Assembly: GCA_002049455.2 (NCBI GenBank) | Contig: KV919007.1 | Span: 1-64,000 of the forward strand | Direction of reading: 5' to 3' | Length of the DNA: 64,000 nt | Source: Porphyra umbilicalis | Lineage: Eukaryota > Rhodophyta > Bangiophyceae > Bangiales > Bangiaceae | Translations under genes and position numbers: made by a program | Shown: positions 57,481 to 64,000 of the stretch, piece after piece | Numbering within the stretch: position 1 is the first letter of the stretch | Layout of the letters: the number at the start of each line of letters is the position of its first letter | Notes under the pieces: model-generated | What the model was told of the DNA's origin: nothing | Seen by the model: only the letters and a program-made list of their open reading frames with translations | Database searches by the model: none

Positions 57481-57953
57481 TGTGGTACAATGAATCGCGA
57501 TCACCTCGGAGAGGAGGGAAGTACCGGCCGTCCCAGCCGCTCGTGCGTCACCCGCTATGGGACTCGAGGTCCAGGAAGTCAGGCCGACCGAAACGCCAAG
57601 ACAAACAGGCACGGTTTACTTGCCGGCGACGACGGTGCCTCCCACCGTCGTCGCCCTTCGTCCTTAAAGGGCGGAAACCGCTGCGCGGGGACCGGGGCCA
57701 CTAGTTGGCCCGGTCCCGCGCTGCCAAATACCTACGATGCAGATAATTCCCTCCAATGCATGACACTACCCAATCTGGATTGACACGCCCCGCTGTCAGC
57801 ACCGGACAATCGGACGAGCTCACCCAGACACGTGCGCCGCAGGCGCTCACACGCCGCAGTGGCACGCCACAAAGGCGACACACCACCAACCACCCGGCTT
57901 CCGAGCACCAGCGCCCACAGCCACGAGTACAACGGCTCTGGCGTAGTACTACA
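57481..57953 (-). repeat. 3' LTR of the non-autonomous element
   Basis: Plus strand reads TGTGGTACAATGAATC to GGCGTAGTACTACA. It matches 62601-63073 with roughly ten differences. The middle (about 57540-57680) also resembles the LTR of the Gypsy element at 33026-33676. Confidence 0.9.
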
Positions 57954-58222
57954 TCCCCCCCATCTGAGACTGCGGCGTCCGCGCCGCACGACGGGGACCG
58001 TCCACAGCGAATCGACGCGCAAGACAGGGGATCAGGAGAACCGCCAAGGACGGGGTGGCCACCGAGATTCCCCTAGCCCAGGAGGGAAGGCCATGCCGTC
58101 GCGCACCCGACCCGGCCAACGGCATGCGACACCAACGACGGGCAGGCCCCCGGCGAGGTAGGCGAAAATTGCCCACCCACGGCAAAGGACAACGAGGGCG
58201 CCGCTCCGCAACCCTCGGGCAA

Positions 58223-58857
58223 GACGGCCGCCGATTGGTCCGCGCTTGATCCGGCGGCGCCGCCGCAGAGGACAGAAAATCTTGCAACGGCGCCGCCGTG
58301 CCCCAGCGCCGCGCCGGCGGAAGCACCCCGTCGTTGCCGCCGCCGCCGCCGCCCGCAAGGGGCGGCGCGCCCCCACGCCGAGGGCGTTGCGGCCCCCGAC
58401 TTCCCCCTACGCCAGGGGGGAAGCGCGCCTCGCGGAGCCCGCGCCGCCGTCGTCGCAGCGCGAATCGGACGACGGGAAGACCTCCCCCCGTCGGCGTCAC
58501 CGCGCCCGCCGACGACGACGGGGACAGACGAAGACGCGCGTCGCGCGCCGGCGTCGAGACGGCCGCCGATTGGTCCGCGCTTGATGCGGCGGCGCCGCCG
58601 CAGAGGACCGAAAATCTTGCAACGGCGCCGCCGCGCCCCAGCGCCGCGCCGGCGGCAGCACCCCGTCGTTGCCGCCGCCGCCGCCGCCCGCCAGGGGCGG
58701 CGCGCCCGCACGCCGAGGGCGTTGCGGCCCCCGACTTCCCCCTACGCCAGGGGGAAAGCGCGCCTCGCGGAGCCCGCGCCGCCGTCGTCGCAGCGCGAAT
58801 CGGACGACGGGAAGACCTCCCCCCGTCGGCGTCACCGCGCCCGCCGACGACGACGTG
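58223..58857. repeat. 335-bp tandem repeat, about 1.9 copies
   Basis: The landmark GACGGCCGCCGATTGGTCCG recurs at 58223 and 58558. The copies are nearly identical, including GCC runs, and open frames over them on both strands are repeat by-products. Confidence 0.85.
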
Positions 58858-59189
58858 GGGCTCACGAATTCGCGCTGCCTGCGCCGGCCGCGATTGTTTC
58901 GCGTATGGCTTGAAGGCCCGGTTTTGCGCCTACGGGACCCCGGCGCGCCCCTCGTGCGACCTCGTCGCCGTCGATTTGCGACGACCAGCCGAGCAACGCG
59001 CGCCGCGCGCGACGCCGACTAGACGCATTCCCGCGATCGGGTCGGCTGCCCGTCACCAAGCAGCATTCGCCCCCTCTCGGTTCAGGCGCTCGCTCCAATG
59101 AGCGCCCGCCCCGGCGGGGCTGTCCAGCACCGACCGCGTCAGCATCGCACCATGTTCAGTTCCATGTCAGGCAGAAGATAGGCGGCGAT

Positions 59190-59441
59190 GTCGATGATCG
59201 ACCATGGTTCCACCAAATCTGGCCGCGTCGACGCCGCCCCGACTCAGTCGCCGTTTCACGGCGCAGGGTGGACTGGTCGAGCGTGTCGACGACCGTCATG
59301 GGCGTCGCCCCCCACGTCGATGATCGACCATGGTTCCACCAAATCTGGCCGCATCGACGCCGCCCCGACTCAGTCGCCGTTTCACGGCGCAGGGCGGACT
59401 GGTCGAGTGTGTCAACGACCGTCATGGGCGTCGCCCCCCAT
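59190..59441. repeat. 126-bp tandem repeat, two copies
   Basis: The landmark GTCGATGATCGACCATGG recurs at 59190 and 59316. Each copy ends in a GTCATGGGCGTCGCCCCCCA-type word. Confidence 0.85.
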
Positions 59442-59459
59442 CCCCTTCTCAATGTAGCC

Positions 59460-61475
59460 GACCTTCGCAGCTCCGCCGTCCCACCACGCATCGCTGCGAG
59501 CCGGCACCGCCCCCTCCCGGGCGGAGCGCTGGTCACGAATCAGCGCCCGCCCCAGAGGGACGGCTCGTTGCTACGCGTGCCTGCGGTGCCGGTTCCGTCG
59601 GCTCGATCTCGGGTCGGGGGAAGAGGACGGCGACGCCGATGTCCGCCCGTCGCGCCGCCGAATCCGATCGCGTCGACGACGCCCTTGATCGGTCGCCGTC
59701 AACGACTCAGCCGTCGACGCCGCCGGCGCACCGCCGCCGTCGTCGACGACCATCCGTCCTCGGGGATGCCCTGCGTTGCTCATGAGCGACAATACCGCTC
59801 AGGGCCGTCACTCGCCGCCGGGCCTCTGCCCGCGTGGTCTTCCCTACGACACGGGGACGGCCAGGCCGCGTGCGCCGACGCCCGGCGCGGGCGTCGCCCC
59901 TCCCCCTCCTCAACGGAGCCGACCGTGGCGGCTCTGCCGCGGCGAGCATGCATCGCTCCGAGCCGGGCCTCCCCCTCCGGGGCGGGGCGCTGGTCACGAA
60001 TCAGCGCCCGCCCCAGAGGGACGGCTCGTTGCTACGCGTGCCTGCGGTGCCGGTTCCGTCGGCTCGATCTCGGGTCGTGGGAAGAGGACGGCGACGCCGA
60101 TGTCCGCCCGTCGCGCCGCCGAATCCGATCGCGTCGACGACGCCCTTGATCGGTCGCCGTCAGCGACGCAGTCGTCGACGCCGCCGACGCGCAGCCGCCG
60201 TCATCGACAACCATGCGTCCCCGGGGATGCCCCTGCGCTACCAACGCGCGTCCATCCATTTGGAGGGCGTCCCCCGTCGGCGTGCTCGGGACCGCGCCAT
60301 CGTCCTCAGAATACAGGGACCGGCCGGCCGCGTGCGCCGACGCCCGGCACGGGCGTCGCCCCTCCCCCTTCTCAATGTAGCCGACCGTCGCAGCTCCGCC
60401 GTCCCACCACGCATCGCTGCGAGCCGGCACCGCCCCCTCCCGGGCGGAGCGCTGGTCACGAATCAGCGCCCTCCCCAGAGGGACGGCTCGTTGCTACGCG
60501 TGCCTGCGGTGCCGGTTCCGTCGGCTCGATCTCGGGTCGGGGGAAGAGGACGGCGACGCCGATGTCCGCCCGTCGCGCCGCCGAATCCGATCGCGTCGAC
60601 GACGCCCTTGATCGGTCGCCGTCAACGACTCAGCCGTCGACGCCGCCGGCGCACCGCCGCCGTCGTCGACGACCATCCGTCCTCGGGGATGCCCTGCGTT
60701 GCTCATGAGCGACAATACCGCTCAGGGCCGTCACTCGCCGCCGGGCCTCTGCCCGCGTGGTCTTCCCTACGACACGGGGACGGCCAGGCCGCGTGCGCCG
60801 ACGCCCGTCGCGGGCGTCGCCCCTCCCCCTCCTCAACGAAGCCGACCGTGGCGACTCTGCCGCGGCGAGCATGCATCGCTCCGGGCCGGCCCTCCCCCTC
60901 CGGGGCGGGGCGCTGGTCACGAATCAGCGCCCGCCCCAGAGGGACGGCTCGTTGCTACGCGTGCCTGCGGTGCCGGTTCCGTCGGCTCGATCTCGGGTCG
61001 TGGGAAGAGGACGGCGACGCCGATGTCCGCCCGTCGCGCCGCCGAATCCGATCGCGTCGACGACGCCCTTGATCGGTCGCCGTCAGCGACGCAGCCGTCG
61101 ACGCCGCCGGCGCACCGCCGCCGTCGTCGACGACCATCCGTCCTCGGGAATGCCCTGCGTTGCTCATGAGCGACAATCCCGCTCGGGGCCGTCACCCGCC
61201 GCTGGGCCTCTGCCCTCGCGGCCGTCTCTACGACACGGAGACGGACATGCCGCGTGCGCCGACGTCCGCCACGGGCGTCGCCCCTTCTTCTTCTCTATGG
61301 GATCGGCCGCGGCGGCTCCGCCGTCCCACCACGCATCGCTGCGAGCCAGCACCCCGGCGGAGCGCTGGTCACGAAGCAGCGCCGCCCCAGAGGGACGGCT
61401 CGTTGCTACGCGTGCCGACGGCGCCGGTTCCGTCGGCCCGATCTCACGTCGGGGGAAGAGGACGACCACGTCGAT
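59460..61475. repeat. 461-bp tandem repeat, about 4.3 copies, with a 923-bp higher order
   Basis: The landmark CCGAATCCGATCGCGTCGAC recurs at 59658, 60119, 60581 and 61042, giving spacings of 461, 462 and 461. The first and third units are nearly identical, while the second is a distinct variant, so expansion proceeded at least once by two-unit blocks. The 412-codon and similar open frames here simply follow the repeat. Confidence 0.88.
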
Positions 61476-62600
61476 GACCGCCGGCTACGGCTGCGGATCC
61501 GACTTCGGCGGTGCCGCCGGTGACCACGTGCCGTCATCGCCGTCGTTATTGCGGATCTCGATGGCTCGTCGTCGTTATGGCAGCAGCCCCCCTTGTGTCT
61601 TGCACTTGCCCCAATATCTGCTTCCTCTCTCTCTCGCGGTGCGCGATACTAGTCGCGTCTTACCTTGCCCGGTCCTTCTCGCAACTTATTAGCGCTGTCT
61701 GCCGAAGTACCCCGCGTGGGGCCGGATGTTCTCCGAGAAACTTGACAGGGCGTCATCACCGGGATGGGCTGCCACGGGCAAAGCCCTACCCACAGTTCCG
61801 GCGACGCCGGGGGAAGACACCGTTGGTGACGACCCCGCCAATAATCTTGGTCTTCAGCCGCCTCACGCTCCTCCGTCGATTACCCCGCCGGGAATTCCTG
61901 GGAGAGCGCTCAAACGCTGAGCACCTCCGCCGTTCGGGTCGCCAATCCGGCACAGTATCGTAGCCCGGCGCCGAGGACGCCATCTCAATCGTACCGCGGC
62001 ACGGTCGGGATGAACTTGTTAGATCCATCGCCACAACCGACACAGCTCACCGGCGAAGCACTGCTTGACGTCATTCGGGTCCCAATGGGAAGTGGCCGAC
62101 GTCCCATAGCCCGGCGAGCCTTGATTCCAGGGGTTGGTTGGAGGCCCCCTGGCGGCTATCGCGGCACACCGTGCCCGCAGCCACCCGTTCCGGATGATGG
62201 GGGGACGGGTCCCGTTGGTCGGCGTGTGGCCGGGGTCCTCGGGTAGGGAGTCCAACTCACCTACCACCGTACCACCGCCGCCAGGCCGGGGCCGACCCTC
62301 TGCCGATGACCCGGATCCCGGGTTGGCCGCGCCAGCGTGCCGTCGTCTCCCGCCGATGGCGTGGTTGCTCTTGATGCTTGTCAGGCATGTCGATCTTCCA
62401 CGCGACATCGTTGAGCGGGGAAGGAGAGGAAGATCCGCAATCCAAAAAGACAACAGGAAGCACGGTCCCTCGGGACGTCCTCGCTCGACCGTCAAATCCG
62501 CACCCAAGACAACCCCTCTGGGGTCACGCGATCGATGCACCAACATGGTTCGTCCCCGGCACCGTGCTAGCAATGCCAGGGTCTCACCCGGAGCGCCAAA

Positions 62601-63073
62601 TGTAGTACAATGAATCGCGATCACCTCGGAGAGGAGGGAAGTACCGGCCGTCCTAGCCGCTCGTGCGTCACCCGCTATGGGACTCGAGGTCCAGGAAGTC
62701 AGGCCGACCGAAACGCCAAGACAAACAGGCACGGTTTACTTGCCGGCGACGACGGTGCCTCCCACCGTCGTCGCCCTTCGTCCTTAGAGGGCGGAAACCG
62801 CTGCGCGGGGACCGGGGCCACTAGTTGGCCCGGTCCCGCGCTGCCAAATACCTACGATGCAGATAATTCCCTCCAATGCATGACACTACCCAATCTGGAT
62901 TGACACGCCCCGCTGTCAGCACCGGACAATCCGAAGAGCTCACCCAGACACGTGCGCCGCAGGCGCTCACACGCCGCAGTGGCACGCCACAAAGGCGACA
63001 CACCACCGACCACCCGGCTTCCGAGCACCAGCGCCCACAGCCACGAGTACAACCCCTCAGGCGTAGTACTACA
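62601..63073 (-). repeat. 5' LTR of the non-autonomous element
   Basis: Plus strand reads TGTAGTACAATGAATC to GGCGTAGTACTACA. It is followed on the minus strand by the primer site. Confidence 0.9.
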
Positions 63074-63250
63074 GTATTGTTTTTACCATCTTGTCGCACT
63101 CCGCCGGTTGAGCCCTGGTGGGAAAAATGGCTCATGAACGACGCCTCCACGGCCTGTGGCGCAGGGATACGTCTCTTGTACATAGCGCTCCGACACGAGA
63201 AGAGGCCCTCACGAATGTGTTCACGCCAATTTCCGGATTGGGTTGCACGC

Positions 63251-63412
63251 GTGCGCGCACGCATTTAGCACGAAAACACGATTCTGTAAGGTACCCGGGT
63301 TTGGCCCCACTGCGCCGGGAAGTGTGCCGGTCGTTGTGGCCCCCGTGTGTCCCACACTCTTGGTTGAGTCTGTGGTGCACCCCCTCCAGGATGTTGCGTG
63401 CACGCCAATTTC
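63251..63412. repeat. Dispersed repeat (family D), copy 2
   Basis: Begins with GTGCGCGCACGCATTTAGCA, then GGTACCCGGGTTTGGCCCCA, then TTGTGGCCCCCGTGTGTCCC. It shares these blocks with 56581-56804 as described there. Confidence 0.6.
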
Positions 63413-63522
63413 CTTGCATCGGTTCGTGACGGCGCACTCCATGATTGGTCCACGATCGTCACCGCTACCACAATCGCCATCTGCCGACATCCAAAGCCCA
63501 TCGGTATCCAAAAGAGTTTCCG

Positions 63523-63822
63523 ATTCCATGCACGTGCGTGCAATACCCTGGCCTTCAGAGCGGTGGCGCGCTTCGCGACGCATCGACACCGGGCACGCTG
63601 GCCGACTCCATACCCGCGAGCGCGCACGGGGGCACGTACAGCCACGTTGCCGTGGCGGGGGAAACGTGGGGCGGGGAAATAGGGTGCCGCCGCCGGCACC
63701 GCAGCGGCGGCGGCTCGCCGGCGTCGCGCGACGCCGACGGAAGGGGCCTTCACTCCGCCGCGCAGCGCACCTCTAACCGCGCCGGTAGATGGAAGGACGA
63801 CGGGCCGCCGCAAAAGGGAATG
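63523..63822 (-). repeat. GC-rich dispersed repeat (family C), partial inverted copy 3
   Basis: The minus strand matches the right 300 bp of copies 1 and 2, including the right terminus (GGCCAGGGTATTGCACG), the stop next to it and the word GCCACGGCAACGTGGCTG. The left part is missing. No gene is seen from here to base 64000. Confidence 0.7.
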
Positions 63823-64000
63823 TCCGGTTGTACTCTCTGTGGAGGTCCTCTGATTTGACATCGAAAACCATCGGCCAATGGGCGTTGTGGGTCGGTGCGG
63901 CTGGAGACACGCGCCCAGGATGCGCGGCGCGCCCGTCTCTTCCCCTCCTCGCTCAGGGCTGGGGAGTGCTCTTTCCATCGGATTGGTCCAGCACACGCGC

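Larger units (their letters stand above)
57481..63073 (-). mobile_element. Non-autonomous LTR element (LARD-like), Gypsy-related, filled with tandem repeats
   Basis: Two direct 473-bp LTRs (57481-57953 and 62601-63073) and a perfect 5-bp duplication GTATT (57476-57480 and 63074-63078). The orientation is minus: next to 62601 the minus strand reads TTTGGCGCTCCGGGTGAGACC, the same primer site as the Gypsy element at 25352, and next to 57953 it reads GATGGGGGGGA, a polypurine tract. The leader (about 62.2-62.6 kb) also resembles that Gypsy element. No gag, protease, reverse transcriptase or integrase motif occurs between; instead there are tandem repeats of 335, 126 and 461 bp. The LTRs look about 98% alike, so the insertion is young. 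As a non-coding element it looks structurally whole and would depend on proteins of a Gypsy relative. Confidence 0.88.

Noticed and set aside
59268-61692. Long open frames (up to 412 codons) on the plus strand
   Set aside because: They follow the 461-bp tandem repeat, occur in several frames at once, and encode Arg/Pro/Ser-rich repetition without any motif.

Overview
The window looks like nuclear DNA of a red alga, most likely a bangiophyte such as Porphyra/Pyropia (inference). The reasons are a plastid import gene resembling TIC110 in a long intronless reading frame, high GC with CCG-rich low-complexity coding, and abundant Copia and Gypsy elements. It is a repeat-dense region: one clear housekeeping gene (TIC110, 45183-48542), one decayed host gene (a FAD-dependent monooxygenase, 3265-4886), two long unidentified reading frames (15692-16834 and 17451-18875), and otherwise transposable elements, many nested in one another.

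Layout. 1-3042: the 5' part of a Copia element on the minus strand that runs off the left edge. 3265-4886: monooxygenase pseudogene split by a 241-bp hAT-type MITE with a perfect 8-bp target duplication. 5697-11054: an older Copia element (minus strand) with both LTRs and a TA-flanked MITE inside. 11055-15455: part of a Gypsy element with a chromodomain-like tail, split by a 746-bp hAT-type element. 15692-18875: two unidentified minus-strand proteins around a small Copia fragment and a GCC-rich minisatellite. 19680-20130: palindromic repeats. 20131-25351: no gene recognised. 25352-33676: a Gypsy element whose two ends are inverted 1865-bp copies of its own 5' end. 35160-35672: a tandem array with a period of about 153 bp. 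37088-43672: a young, nearly whole Copia element with matched TGCAT target duplications.

Right part. 43995-44698: copy of a GC-rich dispersed repeat (family C), ending 484 bp before the TIC110 start codon. 48934-50133: a hAT-type element carrying a TA-flanked MITE. 50476-53852: a three-level nest (hAT-type element, then a pogo/Tigger-like transposon with a nearly complete transposase, then a MITE inside the pogo terminal repeat). 54534-56455: another family C copy and a MITE carrying two further MITEs. 57481-63073: a non-autonomous LTR element with GTATT target duplications, no gag or pol, and an interior built of tandem repeats; its LTRs and primer site match the Gypsy element at 25352-33676.

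Reading the nests gives a relative order of insertion. The best markers are exact target duplications seen directly in the sequence. All family assignments come from motifs read by eye, without database searches.
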